DNA of 12,923 bases. It comes from an uncultured Lachnospiraceae bacterium (GTDB lineage: Bacteria; Bacillota; Clostridia; Lachnospirales; Lachnospiraceae). Shown piece by piece: positions 1-9,000 of this stretch. Position numbers and translations under genes: made by a program. The DNA is taken from contig CALGGH010000178.1 in assembly GCA_937916415.1 (NCBI GenBank), positions 1-12,923 on the forward strand. Reading direction: 5' to 3'. The notes under the pieces were generated by a model that saw nothing but the letters and a program-made list of their open reading frames with translations, did no database searches and was not told the origin of the DNA. Position 1 is the stretch's first letter. Each line of letters begins with the position of its first letter.

Positions 1-1609
1 AGTAGAAATAAGGCACATAGCTTTCAAACTCGCTGGCACAGGTATCGATCATCTTGTAGACGGGCATGATGCCCCATTCAATTCTTTTTTCGTATACTTC
101 CGTCTCTGAGACCTGCAGCAGCTCAGCCACGTAAGAATCCGAGAAGCCTCGTCTTTTGGCCTCGTACAGGAGCTCCCTGGACAGCCGTGCGCCCTCGATC
201 TTTTTTTCAAAATCCACTATGCCCTTGATCTTGTTAAGAAAAAACATGTCTATGCCCGTATCATGACATATCATGCCGGGATCGGCACCGATCCAGATGA
301 GCTGGGCGATGGCGTATATCCTGTCGTCCGTGCCCTCCTTGACGTACTCGGTCAGTTCCTCCCTGGACATGTTGGCCGAGTCGAATTTAGCCAGATGGAT
401 GTGATTCTTGCCATCCTCCAGGCTGCGAATGGCCTTAAGCAGGCTTTCCTCAAAAGTCCTGCCCACCGCCATGACCTCTCCGGTCGCCTTCATCTGCGTT
501 GAAAGGGTGTTGGACGCCAGCGTAAACTTGTCGAACGGAAATCTCGGCATCTTGGTCACCACGTAATCAAGCGCCGGTTCAAAGCAGGCCGGAGTGTTGG
601 CCAGCCTGATCTCGTCCAGGTTAAGCCCTACCGCGATCTTGGCGCTTACCCTGGCTATCGGATAGCCCGTTGCCTTGGATGCCAGGGCAGACGAGCGCGA
701 CACCCTGGGATTGACTTCTATGACATAGTACTTGAATGACTGGGGATCCAGCGCAAACTGCACGTTGCATCCGCCCTTAACCTTAAGTGCGCGTATGATC
801 CTGAGCGCGCTGTCACGGAGCATCTGATACTCCTTGTTGGTCAGGGTCTGCGAAGGGGCCACGACCACCGAGTCTCCGGTGTGTATGCCGACCGGATCCA
901 GGTTTTCCATGTTGCAGACCGTGATCGCGCAGTCGTTGCCGTCACGGATGACCTCGTACTCTATCTCCTTGTAGCCCTTGATGCTCTTTTCGATCAGCAC
1001 CTGATGGACCGGCGAAAGCGCAAGCGCGTTTTTCATCATCTCGCGCAGCTCTGCCTCGCCATATGCGAATCCCCCTCCGGTGCCTCCCAGCGTAAAGGCG
1101 GGCCTGAGTATCACGGGATAACCTATCCCGCACGCTGCCTGCACCGCTCCCTCGACGTCATAGGTTATCACGGACGGAACCACGGGCTCCCCGAGCCTCT
1201 CGCACAGTTCCTTAAACAATTCCCTGTCCTCTGCAGTCCTGATGCTCTCGGCATCGGTTCCCAGCAGCTCGATCTCGCATTCATGCAGCACTCCCTTTTC
1301 ATGGAGCTGCATGGCCAGGTTTAAACCTGTCTGTCCGCCTATGCCCGGCAATATGGCGTCAGGCCTTTCATAGCGGCATATCCTGGCCACGTATTCCAGC
1401 GTGAGCGGCTCCATGTAGACCTTGTCGGCCACGGAGGTGTCAGTCATGATCGTGGCCGGATTGGAATTGGCCAGGACCACCTCATATCCCTCTTCATGCA
1501 ATGCCAGGCATGCCTGCGTCCCGGCATAGTCAAATTCCGCGGCCTGTCCGATCACGATGGGCCCCGAACCGATCACGAGTATCTTTTTCAGGTCTTCCCT
1601 CTTTGGCAT
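1..1609 (-). CDS. carB: Carbamoyl-phosphate synthase large subunit, N-terminal half (cut by window edge)
   Basis: CarB makes carbamoyl phosphate from bicarbonate, two ATP and ammonia channelled from CarA, feeding arginine and pyrimidine synthesis in the cytoplasm. The frame is open from the ATG at 1609 to the window edge, giving 536 residues, about half of the usual ~1070. It begins MPKREDLKKILVIGSGPIVI, the classic CarB N-terminus, followed by GQAAEFDYAGTQAC and NSNPATIMTD. The carboxyphosphate ATP-grasp half is complete, with Arg129, Arg169 in ILRPAFTLGGTGGG, Glu215, and Glu298/Asn300 in VIEVNPRVSRSSA, all near the E. coli ligand positions. The oligomerisation domain begins after about residue 400; the second ATP-grasp half and the allosteric domain lie outside. 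The start is supported by GGAGAG seven bases upstream; an in-frame ATG at 1627 has no such site and lies inside a tandem repeat. It follows carA after a 114-base repeat-filled spacer. No frameshift or missing key residue is seen. Confidence 0.97.
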   Translation of the reverse strand, partial: MPKREDLKKILVIGSGPIVIGQAAEFDYAGTQACLALHEEGYEVVLANSNPATIMTDTSVADKVYMEPLTLEYVARICRYERPDAILPGIGGQTGLNLAMQLHEKGVLHECEIELLGTDAESIRTAEDRELFKELCERLGEPVVPSVITYDVEGAVQAACGIGYPVILRPAFTLGGTGGGFAYGEAELREMMKNALALSPVHQVLIEKSIKGYKEIEYEVIRDGNDCAITVCNMENLDPVGIHTGDSVVVAPSQTLTNKEYQMLRDSALRIIRALKVKGGCNVQFALDPQSFKYYVIEVNPRVSRSSALASKATGYPIARVSAKIAVGLNLDEIRLANTPACFEPALDYVVTKMPRFPFDKFTLASNTLSTQMKATGEVMAVGRTFEESLLKAIRSLEDGKNHIHLAKFDSANMSREELTEYVKEGTDDRIYAIAQLIWIGADPGMICHDTGIDMFFLNKIKGIVDFEKKIEGARLSRELLYEAKRRGFSDSYVAELLQVSETEVYEKRIEWGIMPVYKMIDTCASEFESYVPYFY

Positions 1610-1622
1610 CCTTACTCTCCAT

Positions 1623-1736
1623 GTCATGGCTCCGTGCGCCACGGATCAACGTCACTGCTTCGCGGCTCCGTGCGCCACGGATCAACGTCTCTGCGTCATG
1701 GATCCGTGCGCAACGGATCAACGTCACTGCGTCATG
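1623..1736 (-). repeat. Three tandem 36-bp dyad repeats between carA and carB
   Basis: Three head-to-tail units of exactly 36 bp occupy 1623-1658, 1659-1694 and 1695-1730, followed by a 6-base partial unit (GTCATG on the plus strand) at 1731-1736. The outer units differ from each other at 2 positions; the middle one differs from the first at 4. Each carries a small dyad: units 1 and 2 read TCCGTG-GCG-CACGGA in the message, and unit 3 reads GATCCGT-TGCGC-ACGGATC, so a hairpin is possible in every unit. The array fills almost the whole carA-carB spacer, and its carA-proximal end contains the last codons and the TGA stop of carA. The period is a multiple of three, so one message frame is open through the array (repeating TLIRGARSHD-like residues) while the other two contain stops. 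Function unknown; slippage expansion or an insertion-type palindromic repeat are both possible. Confidence 0.9.
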
Positions 1737-2803
1737 TACCTGACGAATCTGTCAAACAGATAATCCGCGTCCTGTGGTCCGGGACAGCTCTCGGGATGAT
1801 ACTGCACCGAAAAAGCCCTGTCCTCCCTGCACTCCACTCCCTCGACCGTCCCGTCGAGCAGGTTGACGTGCGTGACCGTGAGCGCCGTGTTCTCAACCGA
1901 CTTCTCATCAACTGCATACCCGTGGTTCTGGCTCGTCATGTCTATCCTGCCGGTTCCGGTTTCCCTGACCGGATGATTGCCTCCGCGGTGGCCGAACTTA
2001 AGCTTGTAGGTAGATGCGCCATAGGCAAGCGACAGGAGCTGATGCCCCAGGCAGATGCCAAATATGGGCATGCTGCCCTTCAGTTTCTTCAGCGTGTCTA
2101 TCACGGGCCTCACGTCCTCAGGATCGCCCGGCCCGTTGGAAACAAACAGTCCGTCGGGATTCATGAGCCTGATCTCCTCCGCAGGCGTGTCAAACGGCAC
2201 CACTGTCACGTTGCACCCGTGCCGCCCCAGCATCCTGACTATGTTGGACTTGATGCCGCAGTCCATCGCCACTACGTTCACCTTAGGATTAGCCGTGCGG
2301 GCATACCACCTTTTTTTGCAGCTTACCCGTGAGACGGCGTCATGCGGCACCGGAGTCCCGGCGATCAGCTGCATGCCCTCCTCTGCCGATAGATCCCGGT
2401 CCGTGATCAGTATGCGGCGCGCCCCATTGTCACGAATGTTCCTGACGAGCATCCTGGTATCCACTCCGTACACTCCCGGCACGCCGAAGTCCTCCAGCAG
2501 CTCCGACAGCGTCTTGGTATACCTGAAATTGGACGGCGAATCATTGTAGTCCCTGACTATCATGCCGCCTAACCCCAAAAGCCTGCTCTCATAATCCTCG
2601 TCGGCGATCCCGTAATTGCCTATCAGCGGATAGGACATCACCACCGCCTGATCCGTATATGACGGATCGGATGCTATCTCCTGATATCCCGTCATGGAAG
2701 TGTTAAAGACCATCTCGCTGACGGTCTCGGCATCCGCGCCAAAGGGAAGCCCGGCGTATGTTTTGCCGTCTTCCGTTATGATCCTTCTTACCTTGTCCTT
2801 CAT
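1724..2803 (-). CDS. carA: Carbamoyl-phosphate synthase small (glutaminase) subunit
   Basis: CarA hydrolyses glutamine and passes ammonia to CarB. From the ATG at 2803 it is 359 residues, a usual family length. The N-terminal CPSase small-chain domain (about 1-165) shows ITEDGKTYAGLPFGA and EMVFNTSMTGYQEI. The class I glutamine amidotransferase domain (about 175-355) has the nucleophile Cys251 in IFGICLGHQLL, the oxyanion-type motif SNGPGDPEDV, and the His336/Glu338 pair in VQYHPESCPGP, so the triad is complete. The start was chosen for its GGAG box six bases upstream and for alignment of MKDKVRRIITEDG with family N-termini. In-frame ATGs at 2857, 2854 and 2848 would add an atypical Gly/Ala/Pro-rich stretch; the one at 2857 shares a base with the pyrG stop (TGATG), so coupled initiation there cannot be excluded. 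The C-terminus ends MTQ, its last codons lying in the tandem repeat. No PyrR-type attenuator precedes it; it appears co-transcribed from the gltB promoter. Confidence 0.96.
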   Translation of the reverse strand: MKDKVRRIITEDGKTYAGLPFGADAETVSEMVFNTSMTGYQEIASDPSYTDQAVVMSYPLIGNYGIADEDYESRLLGLGGMIVRDYNDSPSNFRYTKTLSELLEDFGVPGVYGVDTRMLVRNIRDNGARRILITDRDLSAEEGMQLIAGTPVPHDAVSRVSCKKRWYARTANPKVNVVAMDCGIKSNIVRMLGRHGCNVTVVPFDTPAEEIRLMNPDGLFVSNGPGDPEDVRPVIDTLKKLKGSMPIFGICLGHQLLSLAYGASTYKLKFGHRGGNHPVRETGTGRIDMTSQNHGYAVDEKSVENTALTVTHVNLLDGTVEGVECREDRAFSVQYHPESCPGPQDADYLFDRFVRYMTQ

Positions 2804-2809
2804 GTCCTG

Positions 2810-2813
2810 CTCC
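2810..2813 (-). promoter_or_regulatory. Ribosome binding site deciding the carA start
   Basis: GGAG on the minus strand, six bases before the ATG at 2803. The earlier in-frame ATGs near the end of pyrG have no comparable site, which favours the shorter CarA. Confidence 0.6.
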
Positions 2814-2856
2814 GGTTTGCCTCGTCCGGCCCCTGCCGCCGGGCCCATGCTCATCA

Positions 2857-4461
2857 TCAATCAGCCGGCATCTGCAGTGCCGCTTCCACGAATCCCCTAA
2901 AAAGCGGATGCGTTTTGTTGGGACGGGACTTGAATTCCGGATGGAACTGCACTCCTACGTAAAAGGGATGATCCTGTATCTCTACCGTCTCCACGAGCTT
3001 ACCGTCCGGAGAAGTGCCGGAGGTCATGAGCCCCGCAGTCTCCAGAAGTTCCCTGTAGGAATTATTGTATTCATAGCGATGCCTGTGACGCTCGCTGATC
3101 TCGGGAACGCCGTAGCATCTCTCCATCACGGTTCCCGGAGTTATCACGCATGGATATGCACCCAGCCTGAGGGTTCCGCCCTTGTCAATGCTGTCGGACT
3201 GTCCCGGCATGAAATCTATCACTTTATTCCTGCAGAGCTCGTTAAACTCACCGGAATTGGCATCCTGCAGGCCGCAGACGTTCCTCGCGTATTCGATGAC
3301 TGCTATCTGCATGCCCAGACATATGCCAAAATATGGCAATTTGTTTTCCCTGGCAAACCTTGCGGCCAGTATCATTCCTTCGATTCCCCTGTCTCCGAAA
3401 CCTCCCGGAACTATGATCCCGCTTAAATCCCCAAGCCTGTCTCCTACGTTTCCGGGATTTATCTCCTCAGAGTCGATCCACTCTATGCGCACGTGTGCGT
3501 TAAGGGCAAACCCGGCATGACTCAATGCCTCGGCAATGGACAGATATGCGTCATGCAGCTGGACGTATTTACCTGCCAGTCCGACGTTTACCTCACGGTC
3601 CCTGGAAGCTATGTCGCTCACGAGCCTGCTCCACTCTCTTAGGTCGGGAGCGGGCGCGTCGATGCCGAGTTCCCTGCATACCACGCCCGAAAACCCGGAT
3701 CTCTCCAGCATCAAAGGAGCCTCATAGAGGTTAGGCAGGGTGACGTTCTCTATCACGCAGTCCTCCTTGACGTTGCAGAACATGGCTATTTTTTTGAAGA
3801 TCGCTTCTTCCAGGGGTTCGTCACACCTGAGCACTATGACGTTGGGATTGATCCCCATCCCCTGCAGCTCCTTGACGGAATGCTGGGTTGGCTTGGTCTT
3901 GTGCTCCTCGGAACCGTGCAGATATGGCAGCAGCGTTACGTGAATGAACAGGCTGTTCTCACGGCCGACCTCGAGGGATATCTGCCTGACGGCCTCTATG
4001 AAAGGCTGAGACTCTATGTCACCTATGGTTCCGCCTATTTCGGTTATGACGACGTCCGCATCCGTTTCATTGCCCACCCGGTATACGAATTCCTTGATCT
4101 CATTGGTAACGTGAGGAATGACCTGAACCGTAGACCCGAGATACTCACCGCGCCTTTCCTTGTTCAGGACGTTCCAGTAGACCTTGCCGGAGGTCAGGTT
4201 GGAATACTTGTTGAGGTTCTCGTCTATGAACCTCTCATAGTGTCCGAGATCCAGGTCGGTCTCGGCACCGTCCTCGGTCACGAACACTTCGCCGTGCTGA
4301 TAGGGACTCATGGTCCCGGGATCCACGTTGATGTAGGGATCCAGCTTCTGTGCGGCCACCTTGAGGCCCCTGGATTTAAGCAGGCGTCCAAGTGACGCGG
4401 CAGTTATGCCCTTGCCTAAGCCCGATACGACTCCGCCGGTTACGAATATGTATTTTGTCAT
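2857..4461 (-). CDS. pyrG: CTP synthase
   Basis: PyrG converts UTP to CTP using ATP and the amide nitrogen of glutamine, the last step of CTP synthesis. The 534-residue protein has the standard family length. The N-terminal amidoligase domain (1 to about 267) carries the nucleotide-binding GGVVSGLGKGITAASLG near residues 9-25, the DPYINVDPGTM motif at 41-51, and EIGGTIGDIES at 141-151. The C-terminal class I amidotransferase domain (about 290-530) has the GGFGDRGIEG oxyanion region near 353-362, nucleophile Cys381 in YFGICLGMQ, and His507/Glu509 in VQFHPEF, so the glutaminase triad is complete. The ATG at 4461 is preceded by GGAGG four bases upstream. It sits 68 bases after gltD, and its stop abuts or overlaps by one base the earliest in-frame carA ATG (TGATG), arguing for one message. 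I see no terminator in its leader of the kind used for CTP-sensing control of pyrG in Bacillus. Confidence 0.98.
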   Translation of the reverse strand: MTKYIFVTGGVVSGLGKGITAASLGRLLKSRGLKVAAQKLDPYINVDPGTMSPYQHGEVFVTEDGAETDLDLGHYERFIDENLNKYSNLTSGKVYWNVLNKERRGEYLGSTVQVIPHVTNEIKEFVYRVGNETDADVVITEIGGTIGDIESQPFIEAVRQISLEVGRENSLFIHVTLLPYLHGSEEHKTKPTQHSVKELQGMGINPNVIVLRCDEPLEEAIFKKIAMFCNVKEDCVIENVTLPNLYEAPLMLERSGFSGVVCRELGIDAPAPDLREWSRLVSDIASRDREVNVGLAGKYVQLHDAYLSIAEALSHAGFALNAHVRIEWIDSEEINPGNVGDRLGDLSGIIVPGGFGDRGIEGMILAARFARENKLPYFGICLGMQIAVIEYARNVCGLQDANSGEFNELCRNKVIDFMPGQSDSIDKGGTLRLGAYPCVITPGTVMERCYGVPEISERHRHRYEYNNSYRELLETAGLMTSGTSPDGKLVETVEIQDHPFYVGVQFHPEFKSRPNKTHPLFRGFVEAALQMPAD

Positions 4462-4469
4462 GCTTCCTC

Positions 4470-4497
4470 CGTTTCCGCTCTTTCTGTCAGGGAAACG
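4470..4497 (-). other. Inverted repeat in the gltD-pyrG spacer, next to the pyrG ribosome site
   Basis: In the message CGTTTCC (4497-4491) can pair with GGAAACG (4476-4470) across a 14-base loop, and the second arm runs directly into the GGAGG ribosome site of pyrG at 4470-4466. No U-run follows, so it is not an intrinsic terminator. It could modulate pyrG translation or be chance. Confidence 0.35.
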
Positions 4498-4529
4498 CTG
4501 ACGTGCGTCTCCGGTGCGTCCTGACGGTG

Positions 4530-5999
4530 CTACAGATTCGTGTACCCCATCAGGTATGCGTCAACCTCCGCAGCGCAGGACTTGCCCTCCGCGATGGCCC
4601 ATACCACCAGTGACTGTCCCCTGTGCATGTCACCTGCCGCAAATACTCCGGGGACGTTGGTGGCATACCTGTCCAAGTCTTCCGTCCGGACGACGCCGCG
4701 TTCGTTCAGCGTCACTCCCATCGCCGACGGCAGGTAGTCCTCAGTCCCCACGAAGCCCGCCGCTATCAGCAGCAGGTCGCATTTCAGGGTCTCTTCAGAT
4801 CCTTCCTGTTCCTCAGGCCTGCCGTTTATAAACCTAACCCTGACGGTCTTGACCGCCTTGATCCTGCCCTTGTCGGAGATAACCTCCTTAACCGTGGTCT
4901 CGAACACCCTCGGATCACGTCCGTATTTGGCCACGGCCTCTTCATGGCCGTAATCGGTTCGAAGGATCCTTGGCCACTCAGGCCAGGGATTGTCAGCCGT
5001 CCTGTTTTCCGGAGGCTTGGGCATCATCTCCAGTGCCGTCACGGACTTTGCTCCCAGCCTGATCACCGTGCCTATGCAGTCATTGCCGGTGTCTCCTCCG
5101 CCCACGACGACCACGTGCCTGTTTTTGACCTGCTTCGTCAGGCCGGCGCTGATCCCGCCGTCCAGCAGTCCTGCCGTGACCTCCTTCAGGAAGTCAACCG
5201 CATTCCTGATGCCGGTGACTCCGTCCATGCCCTCCGCATTTAACGCCCTGGCCTTTTTGGCTCCGCAGCACAGGATCACCGCGTCGTTTTCAGCCGTCAG
5301 TTTGGCTGCGTCCAGATTTTTGCCGACGTCCGCGCCCGTAATGAACCTGACTCCTTCCTTTTCCATCAGGTCCACCCTGCGCCTTACGGCCTGCTTGTCC
5401 AGCTTCATGTTGGGTATGCCGTACGTGAGCAGCCCTCCTATGCGGTCATCCCTCTCATATACGGTCACCGAGTGACCCCTGCGGTTTAAGGTCCATGCCG
5501 CAGCCAGTCCGGACGGTCCGCTGCCTGCCACGGCGACTTTTTTGCCGCTCCTGACCTCGGGAATGATGGGCGTCATCCTGCCCTTACGATATGCTTCCTC
5601 GATGATGAACAGCTCATTGTCCCTGATGGTCACGGGTTCGTCATTCAATCCGTTCATGCAGGTCTTTTCGCACAGTGCCGGACACACCCTGCCCGTGAAT
5701 TCCGGAAAGGGATTTGTCTTTAGCAGCCTAAGCAGCGCATGCGAATCATGCCCCTCATATACCGCGTCGTTCCACTCGGGTATGAGGTTGTGAAGGGGAC
5801 ATCCCACGACCATTCCCTTAAGCTTCATGGCAGACTGACATAGCGGCACCCCGCAGTCCATGCACCTCGCGGCCTGGCATCTGCGTTCCTCCGCGTCAGC
5901 GTGCGCGTGGAACTCTTCAAAGCCCTCTATCCTCTGCAGGGAATCGATGCAGCCGTCTTCTTTTCTCTTATATTCCAAAAAACCTGTTGCTTTTCCCAT
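4530..5999 (-). CDS. gltD: Glutamate synthase [NADPH] small subunit
   Basis: GltD takes electrons from NAD(P)H through FAD and iron-sulfur clusters to the GltB subunit, which reduces 2-oxoglutarate plus glutamine-derived ammonia to glutamate. The 489-residue length is normal. The N-terminal cluster-binding domain shows Cys46, Cys49, Cys54 and Cys67 (CMDCGVPLC then GCPLHNLIPEWN) and Cys106, Cys110 and Cys114 (CPALCEKTC). The FAD fingerprint VAGSGPSGLAAA is near 157-168, and the NAD(P)H fingerprint VVVVGGGDTGNDCIG near 296-310. The C-terminal FAD motif VPGVFAAGDMHRGQSLVVWA is intact. The ATG at 5999 has AGGTG four bases upstream. It follows gltB by 32 bases, consistent with co-expression of the two subunits. 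GltD-like domains also occur in other oxidoreductases, but adjacency to a full GltB makes the assignment firm. Confidence 0.97.
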   Translation of the reverse strand: MGKATGFLEYKRKEDGCIDSLQRIEGFEEFHAHADAEERRCQAARCMDCGVPLCQSAMKLKGMVVGCPLHNLIPEWNDAVYEGHDSHALLRLLKTNPFPEFTGRVCPALCEKTCMNGLNDEPVTIRDNELFIIEEAYRKGRMTPIIPEVRSGKKVAVAGSGPSGLAAAWTLNRRGHSVTVYERDDRIGGLLTYGIPNMKLDKQAVRRRVDLMEKEGVRFITGADVGKNLDAAKLTAENDAVILCCGAKKARALNAEGMDGVTGIRNAVDFLKEVTAGLLDGGISAGLTKQVKNRHVVVVGGGDTGNDCIGTVIRLGAKSVTALEMMPKPPENRTADNPWPEWPRILRTDYGHEEAVAKYGRDPRVFETTVKEVISDKGRIKAVKTVRVRFINGRPEEQEGSEETLKCDLLLIAAGFVGTEDYLPSAMGVTLNERGVVRTEDLDRYATNVPGVFAAGDMHRGQSLVVWAIAEGKSCAAEVDAYLMGYTNL

Positions 6000-6011
6000 T
6001 TTTCACCTCGT

Positions 6012-6028
6012 CCGGCAACTTACGCCGG
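6012..6028 (-). other. Small hairpin in the gltB-gltD spacer
   Basis: CCGGC and GCCGG form a perfect 5-bp stem with a 7-base loop in the 32-base gap between the gltB stop and the gltD start. There is no U-run, so it is not a terminator. It might stabilise the upstream message end or tune subunit ratio; the stem is short enough to be chance. Confidence 0.35.
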
Positions 6029-6031
6029 TCC

Positions 6032-9000
6032 TTATATGACGCTTCCGGTTACTTCCTTAAATGCTTCCAGCTCGGCGGCCTCGGGCGAAATGCCCTGTTC
6101 CTCAAACCTGGCGATCGCCGAAATGATCTTTTGATAATCCGTCGGCACGACCTTTTTGAAATCTCCTATGTGATCCTCAAAACTTTCAAGTATGCTTCCG
6201 GCCTTTTGGGATCCCGTCTCCCCGTAATAATCCGTCAGGATGTTTTTTAGTTCCTCAACGTCATATTTCTCGGTGACGTCGATCAGCTCCACCATGTCCT
6301 TGTTGATCTTGCGGTAAAGGGCATGCTCGGAATCAAGCACGTAGGCTATTCCGCCGCTCATGCCCGCTGCAAAGTTCTTTCCGGTGTCTCCCAGGATCAC
6401 GGCTCGTCCGCCGGTCATGTATTCGAGGCCATGGTCGCCGCAGCCTTCCGCCACCGCGGTCGCGCCTGAATTGCGGACGCAGAACCTTTCGCCCGCCATG
6501 CCGCATATGTATGCCTTGCCTGAAGTCGCGCCATACAACGCCACGTTGCCGACTATCACGTTATCGGAGGCGTCAAACCTGCTGCCCTCGGGCGGCGTCA
6601 CGATGAGCTTGCCTCCGGACAGGCCCTTGCCGAATCCGTCGTTGGCGTCACCCCGCAGCCTGAGCGTCAGGCCTTCGGGTATGAACGCGCCAAAGGACTG
6701 GCCGCCTCCGCCAGTGCAGTTGACCGTGAAGCGATCCTCCTGAAACTCCCTGCCATCCTCGGCGATCACTGACCCGAGTATGGTGCCGAAGGTCCTGTCG
6801 GTAGAATCCACGTGTACGTCAATGCTGCACGTTCCCGACACGTCCCTGTTCTCCTCAAACCATGGCAGCAGCACGGATTCGTCGAGGGTTTTTTCCAGAT
6901 GGAAGTCATACGCATCAGCCGGATCATATTTCTGTCGTGCGAGCCCGGCGTCAACTCCGGCATTAAGCAACAGGTCCAGATCCACCGATGCGGCGCGTGA
7001 ATGGATCTGTGCCTCCCTCTTCCTCAGGCAGTCGGTACGGCCTATCATCTCGTCCACGGTCTTAAATCCCAGGGACGCCATGATCTCCCGAAGCTCCTCC
7101 GCTATGAAAGTCATGAAGTTCATCACGTGCTCCGGCCTGCCCTTAAATCTCTCGCGCAGTCTCTTGTTCTGCGTGGCGATTCCCACCGGACAGGTGTCCT
7201 TGGAGCAGACGCGCATCATCATGCACCCGAGCGAAACGAGCGGTGCGGTCGCAAATCCGTATTCCTCCGCGCCGAGCAGGGCGGCTATGGCCACGTCACG
7301 TCCGCTCATGAGCTTGCCGTCCGTCTCTATGCGCACCCTCGTGCGAAGCCCGTTTTTGATCAGTGCCTGATGTGTCTCTGCGACTCCGAGTTCCCAGGGC
7401 AGTCCGGCAGAATGGATGCTGCTGCCCGGAGCGGCACCCGTACCGCCGTCATAGCCTGATATCAGGACCACCTGCGCACCGGCCTTGGCAACACCTGACG
7501 CTATGGTGCCTACGCCGGCTTCGGATACCAGCTTGACGGAGATACGTGCCCTCCTGTTTGCATTTTTGAGATCATATATCAGCTGCGCCAGATCCTCTAT
7601 CGAATATATGTCATGATGGGGCGGCGGTGAGATCAGCTGCACTCCCGGAGTGGAATGCCTGGTCCCGGCCACCCATGGATAAACCTTTTGGCCGGGCAGG
7701 TTGCCGCCCTCTCCGGGCTTGGCTCCCTGAGCCATCTTGATCTGTATCTCCTGCGCGCTCAGCAGGTACCTGCCGGTCACTCCGAACCTGCCAGAGGCCA
7801 CCTGCTTGACGGCGCTGTTTCTCTCGGTCCCGAACCTGTCCGGAGATTCGCCGCCCTCGCCGGTATTGGACTTGCCTCCCAGCCTGTTCATGGCCATGGC
7901 TATGGTCTCATGCGCCTCCTGAGACAGCGAGCCGTATGACATGGCACCGACCTGAAACCTCTTCACGATCTCGGACGCCGGCTCCACCTCGTCGATGCTG
8001 ACTGCATCGCCCGCGGGCACGAACTCGAGCAGCCCCCTGAGCGTATGCGGATGGGCACTGTCATCGACCAGTGCGGTATATTCCTTGAAACGCTGGTAGT
8101 CACCGTTGCGCACCGCCTGCTGCAGCAGAATGATCGCGGTGGGATTATACATGTGATCTTCCTTGTCCTCGCCGCTCCTGAGATTATGGAATCCGGTGCT
8201 GTCCAGGGATGCATCCACGGGCAGTCCCAGCGGATCAAAGGCATGGTCATGCCTGAAGGCGATGCCTTCCTCGATCTGCCTGATGCCAACTCCGCCGACG
8301 CGGCTAAGCGTCCCCTCAAAGAACTTGTCTATCACCTCTCCGCTCAGTCCCACGGCCTCAAATATCCTCGCTGACTGATAGGACTGTATGGTGGATATTC
8401 CCATCTTGGCCGCGATCTTGACCACTCCCCTCAGCAGGGCTTCGTCATAGTCGTCGACCGCCGTGTGATAATCCTTGTCCAGCAGGCCGATGTCCATGAG
8501 TTCGCCTATGCATTCATGCGCCAGGTAAGGATTCACGGCCCTGGCTCCGAAGCCCAGCACGCAGGCCGCCTGATGCACGTCCCTGATCTCACCGCTCTCC
8601 AGTATGAGGGATACGGCGGTGCGCTTGCGCGTGCGCACCAGATGCTGCTCCACGGCCGAAACCGCCAGCAGTGAGGGAATGGGCACGTGATTTTCGTCCA
8701 CCCCGCGATCCGAGAGGATGATGACGTTGGCACCCTTGGACACCGCCCTGTCCACGGATACGTACAGCTGCTCGACCGCGCGCTCCAGCGAAGTATGCTT
8801 ATAATACAGCAGCGAAACGGTGTCGCTCTTGAAGCCCTTTTGATCCAGTGAGCGTATCTTCATCAGGTCCACTCCGGTCAGTATCGGGTTATTGACCTCC
8901 AGAACCGTGCAGTTATCGCTCTTTTCATTCAAAAGGTCTCCGTCCGAGCCTATGTAGACGGTGGTGTCGGTGACTATCTTTTCCCTGAGCGAATCGATCG

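Noticed and set aside
1530..1727. 65-codon minus-strand frame from a GTG overlapping the carA stop through the repeats into carB
   Set aside because: No ribosome site, ends inside carB in a different frame, and consists mostly of repeat-encoded residues. Kept only as a remark on the repeat array.
1496..2332. Long plus-strand open frame of 278 codons opposite carA and the start of carB
   Set aside because: It lies wholly opposite strongly conserved carA/carB coding sequence, has no recognisable domain, and owes its length to codon bias and to the 36-bp repeats that are open on this strand.
2804..2860. Longer CarA starting at the TTG or ATGs that overlap the pyrG stop
   Set aside because: The extra 15-19 residues are Gly/Ala/Pro-rich and unlike family N-termini, and these codons lack a ribosome site, whereas the ATG at 2803 has GGAG at good spacing.
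3880..4395. Plus-strand open frame of 171 codons opposite pyrG
   Set aside because: Mirror frame of the conserved N-terminal half of CTP synthase; no family resemblance, and several similar shadows occur opposite gltB, gltD and trpE.
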